This document shows positions 35,558-44,061 of a DNA stretch of 64,000 nucleotides, in pieces. The translations under genes and the position numbers were made by a program. Position 1 is the stretch's first letter, and each line of letters begins with the position of its first letter. The DNA comes from Flavihumibacter cheonanensis. Its GTDB lineage: Bacteria; Bacteroidota; Bacteroidia; Chitinophagales; Chitinophagaceae. The notes under the pieces were generated by a model. The model was not told the origin of the DNA. It searched no databases and saw nothing but the letters and a program-made list of their open reading frames with translations. The DNA is taken from positions 291,854 to 355,853 of the forward strand of contig NZ_JAKRWF010000003.1 in the NCBI RefSeq assembly GCF_022352215.1. The letters run 5' to 3'.

Positions 35558-36916
35558 TTAATAAACGTTTGCTCGAGGATTAAAGCTGGACCAGCCCTGT
35601 GCCCAGTTGGAAGTTCCGAATGCACCAATATAGGTGGTGGTGGTGAAGAAACTATCCATACCGGTAAAACTTGCTCCAGTCAAAGCGGGTGAACCAGCTT
35701 TGGGCAGGAAATTAGGAGCGTTTAAGTTGAACGGATCATTCAACTGAACTGCATCACGGGAAGCAAGTGTTCTGTTACCTTCTGATTCCGCTTTTGTCTG
35801 AAGAATATCATTTGTAGCAAACACTGTCTTCGCACCATCATCCTGTACGTTGTAAGGTCTGGTGTAAACAGCTACAATATTATTTTTGAATTCAGACAAA
35901 CCATCTTTGTATGCCTGGGCAGTTGCTGCAGATTCCATTGAGAAACCAGCACGGCGATGACCAATCAACAAGGAATTGTTCAATACAAAACGGGTAGCTC
36001 TTCTCCAACGATTGGAAAAACCGTGGTTGGAATTAGAACCGGTTGTATCGTAAGGTCCAATCAAAGTAAGGTTGGAAAGGTAAGGACGGGTAAACGGTTC
36101 AGCATTTGAACCTGACCCATCGTTATCACATTCGATACCATTGGCCTGGTCAGTATCCGCTGGCTTGTCGCGCAGGGAAACGGCAAACTGAATTTTACCC
36201 TGGTAACCAAAATCGAAGTCAAAGTCATCATCCATGGTACCAAAAGCAATCAGGTTTTTACAATTTACAGTACCGCCAAAGAACTCATAAGCATCATCTG
36301 CACCGTAAGAAACCTGCACATTTTCAATAATTGTACCGGAACCTACACCACCAAGTGTTAAACCATTGATCTCTGATCCGGGCTCGGCAGCGATACCAGA
36401 GAACTCGATACGTACATAACGCAGTGTTCCACTGTTATCTGCCGCATTGGTTCCACCATAAGGACGGTTAACGCCTCCCTCAATAATGGGAGCAGGAGAT
36501 TGCGGACGGTTGGTTGGTGCATTTCCCAGGAGAATGATACCACCCCAATCGCCAGGTGCACGCTCACCGGCTGGGCGACCAGAAGTAAATACGATTGGAG
36601 CATCCGGACGACCATCAGCCACCAGGCGGGAACCACGCTCAACGATCAGGGCACCTTTATCACTTACATCACTTTTAATGATGGTACCTGGCTCGATCGT
36701 CAGCACAGCGCCATTATTTACATATACGTATCCTTTCAGGGTCCAGGTTCCACGAGTAAGGGTTACGCTTTCATCAATGGTACCGTTTAGAACACGGGCT
36801 GTTGTATCGGTGCCACCACCGGGATTATTAATTGTATCACCCACTTCTACCTTAATACAGGAAGTAATGGTTACCGCACTAATCGCGATGAGGGCAAATT
36901 GTTTTACCAATTTCAT
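35558..36916 (-). CDS. Beta-helix lipoprotein, partner of a TonB-dependent receptor
   Basis: A 452-residue protein with a lipoprotein signal (FALIAISAVTITSCIK). The mature region has repeated short strands typical of a right-handed parallel beta-helix (VYVNNGAVLTIEPGTIIKS, LIVERGSRLVADGRPDAPIV, DWGGIILLGNAP, IENVQVSYGADDAYEFFGG). It contains several Asp-rich turns (GTMDDDFDFDFGYQG). It is 39 bp after the TonB-receptor gene, in the same transcript. By analogy with SusD-type lipoproteins it could bind the receptor's ligand at the cell surface, but it has no SusD fold. Confidence 0.75.
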   Translation of the reverse strand: MKLVKQFALIAISAVTITSCIKVEVGDTINNPGGGTDTTARVLNGTIDESVTLTRGTWTLKGYVYVNNGAVLTIEPGTIIKSDVSDKGALIVERGSRLVADGRPDAPIVFTSGRPAGERAPGDWGGIILLGNAPTNRPQSPAPIIEGGVNRPYGGTNAADNSGTLRYVRIEFSGIAAEPGSEINGLTLGGVGSGTIIENVQVSYGADDAYEFFGGTVNCKNLIAFGTMDDDFDFDFGYQGKIQFAVSLRDKPADTDQANGIECDNDGSGSNAEPFTRPYLSNLTLIGPYDTTGSNSNHGFSNRWRRATRFVLNNSLLIGHRRAGFSMESAATAQAYKDGLSEFKNNIVAVYTRPYNVQDDGAKTVFATNDILQTKAESEGNRTLASRDAVQLNDPFNLNAPNFLPKAGSPALTGASFTGMDSFFTTTTYIGAFGTSNWAQGWSSFNPRANVY

Positions 36917-36955
36917 TTTATACAGTTTAAATAGTTGAGTAGAGTTTATAGTTGT

Positions 36956-39748
36956 TTATTTTCTTAAATCGAAATCATAGGTGAATCCAATGGAAATATT
37001 GGTACCAGGGCGATAGGAACTGAAGAGCCGGTCTCCGTTCCCTTTATTGAATTCCTTACTGCCACCCACGTTCTCATAGAGATAAATCTCATTGTTCAGA
37101 ATGTCGGAGAAAGTCAGTTTCAATTCTCCCTTTTTATTCAGAATCCGCTTAGATAACTGGAAATCCAGCAGGTGACGGGGGCGTTCATAGATATCAGGAA
37201 ACTCTCCATTACCTACCAGTGCCAGGCGGGGACCGATTCGGTTATATAAAACCGTTGCATTTAATCCATTGTCAGTTGAATACTGCAATCCACCATTGAT
37301 AAGGTAAGGCGATTGTCCCTGAATCGGACGGTTGGAGTTGATCGACTGTCCGGCTGATGTTGCATCCGGGAAGCTCACATCTGAAAACAGGTAGGTAAAG
37401 TTTCCGAAAGCAGTCATATTATCAAAGAATTTACTATCACCCAAAAAGTCCATGTTTTTGCGAATCTCCAATTCCGCACCATAGGTATTGGCTTCCGATG
37501 CATTCTGGTAGAAGTACAAGCGGCGGTCGGCATTGGAACCCGGGTCCAGGCGGAATTCGATCGGATCCGTAAACCGTTTGTAGAAGGCGCCAATGGTGAA
37601 AGCCTCTCCTGCTCTTGGGTAGATCTCGTAACGCAAGTCCAGGTTCAAAATTTTTGTCCGCTTCAGATCAGGATTACCAGATACTCCATAATTGGATTCA
37701 TAGTCGAAAAACTGGAAGGGTGCAATTTCCCGAAACTCCGGACGAGCAACGGTCTGGAAGGCCGCAAAACGAATGTTCTGCGTGGTATTGATTGAATAGG
37801 TCAGGTTTACAGAAGGTAAGAAATCGTAGGTTTCTGTATTCACATTAATACGCTTGGCAGTAACATCTTTGGATGTCAGATACTGCTCAAAAAACTCCAA
37901 TCGACCACCCCAAACCAATCGAACCTTATCACTCAATTTATTGTCAAACATCAGGAATCCAGCATTGATGGCGGATATACCAAAATACTTGTCAGAGTTC
38001 CCGGTAAAATCATCCATCACATAACCATTGATGCCAAAGTTGTTACGGTTGAAAATCTGGTCGTAAGGTAAACTCACGAGATCATCATTGAAATTCGGCA
38101 GACTTGCTTCGCGGTACCGGAAGATTCTCGACTGGAAATCACGGAAACGTACAATTGTAGAACCACCGAATTTGAAATTCTGCTTCTCACCAAAAAGTTC
38201 GAAGGGAATGGTAAATGCACCTGAAGCGGTTATCGTATGATCCTGCAGGTCTGACCAGAAACGACGGGAGTCATCCGGATCAATTTGTTTGATATTACTT
38301 CCAAAAGCCTGGGTGTACTGTTGAGTTCTAAGATCAGGCTGATCACGGGTAACTAAAGAATAACCGGCATTCCAGCGGAATTTTGCTTTAGCAATCGAAA
38401 GTTGATGATCACCTTCCAACTGGCTGCTGAAAAAGTTCCGTTGATTCAGGAAAGAGGAATAAAAATCAACGTTCTGGTTACGGTTATTATTCACACCGCC
38501 GCGTACGAAGTAATTATCGTCGTAGAAACGATTGTAAATATTCTTGAAAGAGATCTTATTTTTCTTTTGAGAATAGGTAAGGTTAATCAACGCACCCAGG
38601 TTTGTCTGATACCGGTTTTGCTTGTCTTCAAACTGGAAAATCGGGGTGCCATCATTTTGCGTAAACTGGCGATCTACATTATAACGGATCATTGAGTTAC
38701 GATACACTACAGAGGCAATCAAACCCAATTTGGCATCATTTTTCAAGACTCTGGAACTACCGTAGGCAATATTATATGTCATGATGGGAAGAGCCGTGGT
38801 AGTGCGCTGCGCATACACATCATCCCGGAACAACTTCGAATCGGCAATCTGATCATTCACATTCTGTCCGCGGTATTCCTGGGGAGAGCCCGGGAAACCT
38901 GCAGGAAATTTACGGGTACCGTCATCAAAACCCAGCCAGTCAGTGGATGTTCTGGGGTTACTGATAAAATCTTTGAAAGTAGAGTTGGTATTGAAACCGA
39001 ACTGAACACCAACAGAAAGGAAATCTTTGGTAGGAATATCTTTTGTTTGTACCTGGATCAATCCACCGGCAAATTCACCGGTCAGCTCAGGTGTAGCCGT
39101 TTTATTGATAATAATATTATCAATCATGTTGGCCGGGATCACATCGAAAGAGAAAGCTTTACGGTCTGGCTCAGACGAAGGAAGTTGCGCATTGTTGATA
39201 AAGGCCGCGTTGTAACGATCACTCAAACCACGAACAATTACGAACTTATTGTCCTGGATGGAAGCACCACTCACCCGCTTCAATACTTCACCGGTGGTAC
39301 GGTCAGGCGTCCTTTTAATCAGATCAGCGGCAATACCACTGGATACAGCTGTATTATTACGTTGCAGGTTAATCAGTGCAGAAGTAGTTTCGCGACGAAC
39401 AGAAGTTCTTACAACTACTTCTCCTAACTCAGATTTGGTTTCAAGTACAATCGTAACATTATTCTCTACACCTTCTTTCAGTTCAACTTCTTCTACCAGT
39501 TTTGTATTGTACCCTGCACTGGATACTCTTAATACATATTTTTTTCCTGCTGCCAGGGTCAGGCTGAAACGACCTTCCACATCCGCAGCTACACGCTGCT
39601 GTGCACCTTCAACAGCGATAGTAGCACCAGGTACGGGTTCATTTTGGGTATTGATTACTTTACCACTAAGTTTAATTGTTGTTTGCGCTGCGGCTTGCAG
39701 TCCGGTCATCAACACCAACAACAACAGGTAGGTAAACTTTTTGCTCAC
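36956..39748 (-). CDS. TonB-dependent receptor, candidate phosphate-regulated
   Basis: About 930 residues: signal peptide (FTYLLLLVLMTGLQAAAQ), CarboxypepD_reg-like domain (TIKLSGKVINTQNEPVPGAT), plug (VLKRVSGASIQDNKFVIVRG, GLSDRYNAAFINN) and a large beta-barrel ending in GTNISIGFTYDFDLRK. The open frame goes back to a TTG at 39787, but I chose the GTG at 39748: a perfect -7 box at 39771-39778 lies between the two starts. Six 11-bp repeats lie 10 bp upstream of that box, so the gene is probably controlled by a PhoB-like regulator. Confidence 0.9.
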   Translation of the reverse strand: MSKKFTYLLLLVLMTGLQAAAQTTIKLSGKVINTQNEPVPGATIAVEGAQQRVAADVEGRFSLTLAAGKKYVLRVSSAGYNTKLVEEVELKEGVENNVTIVLETKSELGEVVVRTSVRRETTSALINLQRNNTAVSSGIAADLIKRTPDRTTGEVLKRVSGASIQDNKFVIVRGLSDRYNAAFINNAQLPSSEPDRKAFSFDVIPANMIDNIIINKTATPELTGEFAGGLIQVQTKDIPTKDFLSVGVQFGFNTNSTFKDFISNPRTSTDWLGFDDGTRKFPAGFPGSPQEYRGQNVNDQIADSKLFRDDVYAQRTTTALPIMTYNIAYGSSRVLKNDAKLGLIASVVYRNSMIRYNVDRQFTQNDGTPIFQFEDKQNRYQTNLGALINLTYSQKKNKISFKNIYNRFYDDNYFVRGGVNNNRNQNVDFYSSFLNQRNFFSSQLEGDHQLSIAKAKFRWNAGYSLVTRDQPDLRTQQYTQAFGSNIKQIDPDDSRRFWSDLQDHTITASGAFTIPFELFGEKQNFKFGGSTIVRFRDFQSRIFRYREASLPNFNDDLVSLPYDQIFNRNNFGINGYVMDDFTGNSDKYFGISAINAGFLMFDNKLSDKVRLVWGGRLEFFEQYLTSKDVTAKRINVNTETYDFLPSVNLTYSINTTQNIRFAAFQTVARPEFREIAPFQFFDYESNYGVSGNPDLKRTKILNLDLRYEIYPRAGEAFTIGAFYKRFTDPIEFRLDPGSNADRRLYFYQNASEANTYGAELEIRKNMDFLGDSKFFDNMTAFGNFTYLFSDVSFPDATSAGQSINSNRPIQGQSPYLINGGLQYSTDNGLNATVLYNRIGPRLALVGNGEFPDIYERPRHLLDFQLSKRILNKKGELKLTFSDILNNEIYLYENVGGSKEFNKGNGDRLFSSYRPGTNISIGFTYDFDLRK

Positions 39749-39770
39749 AACTAAGAGGTTTATTTGCGGG

Positions 39771-39778
39771 CAAAAGTA
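39771..39778 (-). promoter_or_regulatory. -7 box (TACTTTTG) of the TonB-receptor operon
   Basis: Exact TAnnTTTG on the minus strand, 22 bases before the GTG start at 39748. The space to the first 11-bp repeat unit is exactly 10 bp, identical to the promoter at 2996-3003. Confidence 0.65.
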
Positions 39779-39788
39779 GAAGGGCAAT

Positions 39789-39854
39789 ATTATCGCCTTG
39801 TTATTGGAGCGTTAACGAATTGTAACTCCAATGTTACCGGAATATTAAGAGGTC
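39789..39854 (-). promoter_or_regulatory. Six 11-bp repeats, candidate Pho-box-like operator
   Basis: Six units in uninterrupted 11-bp phase. On the + strand the first six bases are ATTATC (39789), GTTATT (39800), GTTAAC (39811), GTAACT (39822), GTTACC (39833) and ATTAAG (39844). The middle four match best and have tails like GAATT or CCAAT. The array covers the place of a -33 element, as expected for an activator that replaces it. E. coli Pho boxes likewise repeat every 11 bp and start 10 bp upstream of the -10 box. Confidence 0.65.
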
Positions 39855-39878
39855 CTGAAGGCCTTATCCAGCAAGGAT

Positions 39879-41090
39879 TTAGAAATTCAGCTGCGCCTGC
39901 AGTCTCAGTAAACGGCCACTTTGTTTGTTATCAGGATTAGCCGCATCTTCATACCTCCGGCTGGAAAAAACATACATAGCTACCAGCTCAACATTACGGT
40001 TGATCTGCCATTCGGCCCCAAGTTCCAGTTCATTTACCTGGTAACTGCGGGCATCGAGTTCAAACTTTTTACCTCCCTGATAATAATGGTAGCGGGCAAA
40101 TGGAATCAATACCATCTTACCCGGCTTCATCATGTAATTGGCGATAAAATAACCACCCTGTAATCTTTTTTGCTGGATCGTGTTGGTAGAAGGGTCGTAT
40201 TCAGGACCGGTTCCTACATTATATTCTGCCTGGATGCCGAACGGTTGTGGATATAAGGTAAAGGAAGCAGCTACTCTTTCATCTTTATAACTTGCTTCGG
40301 GGTTGATCAGCTTTACGCCGCGAGTGGTATCGGCAACCGTGTATTTGCCGGTGTAAGCCTGAATACCTGCTTCAATGATTTGTCCGTTAGACAATTGGGT
40401 AGGCCATGAAAACCGACCAACCACATGCACCTGGCGATTCTGATCTGGCCGATTGGCCGATTGGCCATTAAATACCCCAAAACCTGCAACGCCATAATCA
40501 CCTGAGCCTTTGAGGCCATCTTCTGTAAGGCGGTTCAGTAACTCACGTTTTTCTGCAGGCGCCCAATATAAAAAAGCCCCCAGATCCCGTTCGTTAACAA
40601 AGGAGGAGTTGATACCATCGCTACGATCCAGGGGTAACCGGTTGGAGCTGCTCTGCATACCTTCGAATCCATAAGGGATTTTACTTTGTCCAACCCGAAT
40701 CCGCCAGGTCTTTTTTGCATCAAAAGCAAGATCAAAGTAGGCATCGCGCACCTGACCATAATTAAGCCCTCCACCGGCTGAGGAGGCGAAATCCGGTTGT
40801 ATATAAATAGATACCCGATCAGAAATATTACCCTGGATAATGACGCGGACCCGGCGCAGAAAAAATCCGCCATTTCCTCCCCAGCTACGGTCACATTGCT
40901 CACATTGGAGATTGGGATTGGTTTCCAGCAGGCGATTGTACCGGGTTTGTACATATCCACGGATTGTGAAGGTTTCAAACCACTTCTTTTTGGTAACGGC
41001 TACTGTAGTCACCGAATCCTGGCCCGACACATTAGAAAAAACAGTCAACCCAATAAGAATCAAGCCAATTAGCCGGTGAAATGAAGCCAT
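39879..41090 (-). CDS. OprO/OprP-type phosphate-selective porin
   Basis: A 403-residue outer-membrane protein with a signal peptide (LIGLILIGLTVFSNVSGQ). FETFTIRGYVQTRYNRLLE, FFLRRVRVIIQGNISDRVSIYIQPDF, AYFDLAFDAKKTWRIRVGQSKIPYGFEG and LNRNVELVAMYVF-like terminal strands fit the Porin_O_P family. (The second string is given only as a landmark: FFLRRVRVIIQG, then VSIYIQPDF.) These trimeric barrels pass phosphate or other anions. The gene is divergent from the DUF47-Pit operon with 11-bp repeat motifs between, which supports a phosphate role. Confidence 0.88.
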   Translation of the reverse strand: MASFHRLIGLILIGLTVFSNVSGQDSVTTVAVTKKKWFETFTIRGYVQTRYNRLLETNPNLQCEQCDRSWGGNGGFFLRRVRVIIQGNISDRVSIYIQPDFASSAGGGLNYGQVRDAYFDLAFDAKKTWRIRVGQSKIPYGFEGMQSSSNRLPLDRSDGINSSFVNERDLGAFLYWAPAEKRELLNRLTEDGLKGSGDYGVAGFGVFNGQSANRPDQNRQVHVVGRFSWPTQLSNGQIIEAGIQAYTGKYTVADTTRGVKLINPEASYKDERVAASFTLYPQPFGIQAEYNVGTGPEYDPSTNTIQQKRLQGGYFIANYMMKPGKMVLIPFARYHYYQGGKKFELDARSYQVNELELGAEWQINRNVELVAMYVFSSRRYEDAANPDNKQSGRLLRLQAQLNF

Positions 41091-41098
41091 TTACTGGA

Positions 41099-41131
41099 AT
41101 TAATTTAGTGTTACCAAATTATTAACGGCGG
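41099..41131. promoter_or_regulatory. Three in-phase 11-bp repeats near the porin start
   Basis: Cores ATTAAT (41099), GTTACC (41110) and ATTAAC (41121) are in exact 11-bp phase. They lie downstream of the porin -7 box, over its predicted leader. The position differs from the other two arrays, so this could be a repressing or secondary site. Confidence 0.4.
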
Positions 41132-41139
41132 CAAAGGTA
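41132..41139 (-). promoter_or_regulatory. -7 box (TACCTTTG) of the porin gene
   Basis: Exact TAnnTTTG on the minus strand, 41 bases before the porin ATG at 41090. Confidence 0.5.
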
Positions 41140-41179
41140 ATGTCTTTAGAATAGAGGGGGAAACTCAACAATCGTTAAT

Positions 41180-41201
41180 GTTAAGAAATTATTACCAAAG
41201 C
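41180..41201. promoter_or_regulatory. Two in-phase 11-bp repeats between porin and DUF47-Pit
   Basis: GTTAAG (41180) and ATTACC (41191) are in 11-bp phase with the tail AAATT. They lie 40 bp upstream of the porin -7 box and 31 bp upstream of the DUF47 -7 box, so one site could serve both divergent promoters. Only two clear units are present. Confidence 0.4.
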
Positions 41202-41232
41202 CCCCGGCATCCCTCAACAGGGTAAAGGGGTC

Positions 41233-41240
41233 TATTTTTG
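41233..41240 (+). promoter_or_regulatory. -7 box (TATTTTTG) of the DUF47-Pit operon
   Basis: Exact TAnnTTTG followed by CGC, 14 bases before the ATG at 41255. No -33 TTG is visible at the usual distance, which fits a promoter that needs an activator. Confidence 0.55.
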
Positions 41241-41254
41241 CGCAAAATTTAGTT

Positions 41255-41902
41255 ATGGCACTGTCCTCGATCCTAAAACTGTTCACTCCCAAGGATAAAG
41301 TCTTTTATTCGCTTTTCGAAGAAGTAGCAAATACTGTAGCCAAAATGGGGGCCCTGATGAAAGATGTGGTAAGTGAATCGGACTTCGACAAGAGAGCGGG
41401 ACTGATTTCAAAAATGGAGGACCTCGAGCATGTTAACGATGACCTGACTCATAAAATCTTCACTGAACTCGGAAGAAATTTCATAACCCCATTCGATCGC
41501 GAGGACATACACTACCTGGCAACTGCCTTGGACGATATTTGTGACTATATATTCGCGTCCGCCAAAAAGATCAATTTTTACAAGGTGAACCCGAATGATC
41601 CTGGCATCCAGAAAATGGCGGATCTGATTGAGCAGGGAGCAGAGCATATCAAAAACGCGGTAATCGAACTGCGGAACATGAAAAACATGCGCCAGATCAC
41701 CGATGCGCTGGTAAAAGTGAACAGCATTGAAAACCAGGCTGATGATATTTTTGATCTGAGCATTGATCGACTCTTTGAAACCGAACCTGACGCGAAGGAA
41801 GTAATTAAGAAAAGAGAGATCTATCAGGTTATGGAAATCGTTACTGACAAATGTGAAGATGCCGCCAATGTAATTGAAAGCATCATCATTAAATATGCAT
41901 AA
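41255..41902 (+). CDS. DUF47 family (PhoU-like) protein, Pit accessory
   Basis: A 215-residue all-helical protein. FYSLFEEVANTVAKMGALM, the DLTHKIFTELGRNFITPFDREDIHYLA segment (landmarks DLTHKIFTELG and TPFDREDIHYLA) and NQADDIFDLSIDRLF are the DUF47/PhoU_div signatures. The conserved E/D-x-x-x-D pairs bind metal in PhoU-like helical bundles. Such proteins are nearly always encoded directly before a PiT phosphate transporter, as here (100 bp gap), and modulate it. The gap contains a 13-unit heptad repeat. Confidence 0.93.
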   Translation: MALSSILKLFTPKDKVFYSLFEEVANTVAKMGALMKDVVSESDFDKRAGLISKMEDLEHVNDDLTHKIFTELGRNFITPFDREDIHYLATALDDICDYIFASAKKINFYKVNPNDPGIQKMADLIEQGAEHIKNAVIELRNMKNMRQITDALVKVNSIENQADDIFDLSIDRLFETEPDAKEVIKKREIYQVMEIVTDKCEDAANVIESIIIKYA

Positions 41903-41911
41903 AACAATTAA

Positions 41912-42002
41912 GTGAGATGTGAGACGTGAGACGTGAGATGTGAGACTTCCCACTTCTTACTTCCTAATTCATACTTCCTAATTCATACTTCATACTTTCC
42001 CC
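41912..42002 (+). repeat. Heptad repeat tract E (13 units), running to the Pit start codon
   Basis: Exactly 91 bp, 13 steps of seven. Five units GTGAGAT, GTGAGAC, GTGAGAC, GTGAGAT, GTGAGAC are followed by eight of another type: TTCCCAC, TTCTTAC, TTCCTAA, TTCATAC, TTCCTAA, TTCATAC, TTCATAC and TTTCCCC. The ATG of the Pit gene follows immediately. Confidence 0.92.
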
Positions 42003-43064
42003 ATGACTTTCCTGGTAATCATCATTGTGTTAGCCCTGATATTTGATTATATCAATGGCTTCCATGATGCTGCGAATTCAATAGCGACCATCGTATCAAC
42101 AAAAGTACTGACACCTTTCCAGGCAGTTTTATGGGCAGCTGTGTTCAACTTTGCCGCATTTTTCATTTCCAAATACCTGATTGGAGAATTCAAAATAGGC
42201 AATACCATCGCGAAATCTGTGCATGAGAACTTCATCACGCTGGAAGTGATCTTTGCCGGACTGATTGCAGCCATTACCTGGAACTTGTTAACCTGGTGGT
42301 TTGGAATTCCATCAAGTTCTTCTCACACATTACTGGGTGGATTCATGGGTGCAGCAGTAGCACATGCTGGCGGAATGGTTAAAAATGGGGAAGATGTTAT
42401 CAACTATGCAAAAGTGCTCCCAACTTTTCTATTTATCTTTCTTGCTCCTGTAATTGGAATGATTATAGCCTACATTATAACTGTAATCATATTGAATATT
42501 TGTCGGAAAGCAGTGCCATACAAAGCTGAAAAATGGTTCCGTCGATTGCAACTCGTATCGTCTGCTCTATTCAGCCTGGGACATGGTGGAAACGATGCCC
42601 AAAAAGTAATGGGTATTATTGGAGCAGCGGTAATCTTCTTTGAAGTTCAAAACGGAAATTCTGCCTACACCACCTTGGATTCCGCACACCGTTTTTCACA
42701 TTTCGTGGAAGACTACTGGTGGGTACCCGTTGCGAGTTTTACAGCCATCGCATTGGGAACGCTGAGTGGAGGGTGGAAGATTGTTAAAACGATGGGAACC
42801 CGAATAACAAAAGTAACTCCACTGGAAGGAGTTAGTGCAGAAACCGCTGGTGCCGCAACACTCTATCTCACCGAAGCATTGGGGATTCCGGTGAGTACCA
42901 CTCATACCATAACGGGTGCTATCATCGGCGTAGGTGCCACCAAACGTTTGTCGGCCGTTCGCTGGGGCGTTACCATTAACCTGCTTTGGGCATGGATCCT
43001 CACTATTCCGGTGTCGGCCATCATTGCAGCCATTGTATATTTTATTATAAAGGCAATATTCTAA
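42003..43064 (+). CDS. Inorganic phosphate transporter, PiT family
   Basis: A 353-residue protein with about ten membrane helices. The two inverted PHO4 signatures can be seen: FDYINGFHDAANSIATIVST near the N-terminus and SLGHGGNDAQKVMGII with STTHTITGAIIGVG in the second half. The conserved Asn-Asp/His residues in G-x-x-D-A-A-N and G-x-N-D-A-Q bind phosphate and cation. It imports phosphate with H+ or Na+. The whole 5' leader back to the DUF47 gene is heptad repeat. A terminator follows at 43081-43109. Confidence 0.95.
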   Translation: MTFLVIIIVLALIFDYINGFHDAANSIATIVSTKVLTPFQAVLWAAVFNFAAFFISKYLIGEFKIGNTIAKSVHENFITLEVIFAGLIAAITWNLLTWWFGIPSSSSHTLLGGFMGAAVAHAGGMVKNGEDVINYAKVLPTFLFIFLAPVIGMIIAYIITVIILNICRKAVPYKAEKWFRRLQLVSSALFSLGHGGNDAQKVMGIIGAAVIFFEVQNGNSAYTTLDSAHRFSHFVEDYWWVPVASFTAIALGTLSGGWKIVKTMGTRITKVTPLEGVSAETAGAATLYLTEALGIPVSTTHTITGAIIGVGATKRLSAVRWGVTINLLWAWILTIPVSAIIAAIVYFIIKAIF

Positions 43065-43080
43065 GTATTTCTTAGTCAGT

Positions 43081-43109
43081 AAAAGGGGTGTCAATAGGCA
43101 CCCCTTTTT
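43081..43109 (+). terminator. Terminator of the DUF47-Pit operon
   Basis: AAAAGGGGTG pairs perfectly with CACCCCTTTT around an 8-nt loop and ends in a T-run. It is 17 bp after the Pit stop. Confidence 0.9.
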
Positions 43110-43159
43110 CATGCACACATAGAGAATTTGGCTTATATTGCCGACTATTTTAAGCTACT

Positions 43160-44026
43160 ATGAAAGGAATTATTCTTGCCGGTGGTTCAGGCACCAGGCT
43201 GCATCCAATTACCTATGCCATCAGCAAACAAATTATGCCGGTTTATGATAAACCAATGATATATTATCCGCTTTCCATGCTGATGCTGGCCGGAATCAGG
43301 GAAATATTGATTATTTCAACACCGCACGATTTACCACTTTTCAAAAAACTATTGGGTACTGGAAATGAACTCGGACTTGACATCAGCTATGCTGAACAAC
43401 CTATTCCTAACGGACTGGCACAGGCTTTTGTAATAGGGGCGCCTTTTATTGGAAAAGATAAAGTTGCACTTGTACTCGGTGATAATATTTTTTATGGTGC
43501 AGGACTTGGAACACAACTGGCACATAATACCAACCCTGATGGCGGAATAGTTTATGCTTATCGTGTAAGCGACCCTGAACGCTATGGTGTAGTAGAATTT
43601 GATAAAAACAACCAGGTGATTTCCATTGAAGAAAAACCTGCCCGGCCAAAAAGTAATTACGCCGTACCTGGATTGTATTTTTATGATAATGCCGTGATTG
43701 AAATTGCCGCCAACCTTCAACCAAGTCCGAGGGGTGAATACGAAATAACGGATGTAAACAAAGAATACCTGAAAAGAGGCAAGCTCAAAGTTTCCATCAT
43801 GGATCGCGGCACCGCATGGCTGGATACCGGAACTTTTGATTCGCTTATGCAGGCTGCACAATTTGTGCAGGTGATTGAACAAAGACAGGGCATTAAAGTA
43901 GCCTGTATTGAAGAGATAGCCTGGAGAAAAGGATTTATTAATAACGAACAACTTGAAAAAATTGCGCAACCTTTATTGAAGAGTGGATATGGACAATACC
44001 TCATGGCCGTTCTTAAAGAAGGCTGA
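43160..44026 (+). CDS. rfbA: Glucose-1-phosphate thymidylyltransferase
   Basis: A 288-residue nucleotidyltransferase, normal length. [20 protein letters not shown] is the nucleotide-binding signature, and [28 protein letters not shown] (catalytic metal Asp) and [14 protein letters not shown] are typical of RmlA rather than UTP-specific enzymes. It makes dTDP-glucose, the first step towards dTDP-L-rhamnose and other deoxysugars for surface polysaccharide. The other rml genes are not in the window; galE follows 35 bp downstream. Confidence 0.95.
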   Translation: MKGIILAGGSGTRLHPITYAISKQIMPVYDKPMIYYPLSMLMLAGIREILIISTPHDLPLFKKLLGTGNELGLDISYAEQPIPNGLAQAFVIGAPFIGKDKVALVLGDNIFYGAGLGTQLAHNTNPDGGIVYAYRVSDPERYGVVEFDKNNQVISIEEKPARPKSNYAVPGLYFYDNAVIEIAANLQPSPRGEYEITDVNKEYLKRGKLKVSIMDRGTAWLDTGTFDSLMQAAQFVQVIEQRQGIKVACIEEIAWRKGFINNEQLEKIAQPLLKSGYGQYLMAVLKEG

Positions 44027-44061
44027 CACTATAACATATATCATTAACCTAAAACAATCCC

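Noticed and set aside
39749-39787. Upstream extension of the TonB receptor to a TTG start
   Set aside because: The perfect -7 box at 39771-39778 lies within this extension, so it cannot be fully transcribed from that promoter.
41912-42002. CRISPR-like array
   Set aside because: Units are 7 bp and contiguous; there are no spacers of 30-40 bp and no cas genes.
43349-43969. 206-codon frame antisense to rfbA
   Set aside because: Complete shadow of a well-supported gene; no signal peptide, motif or promoter.
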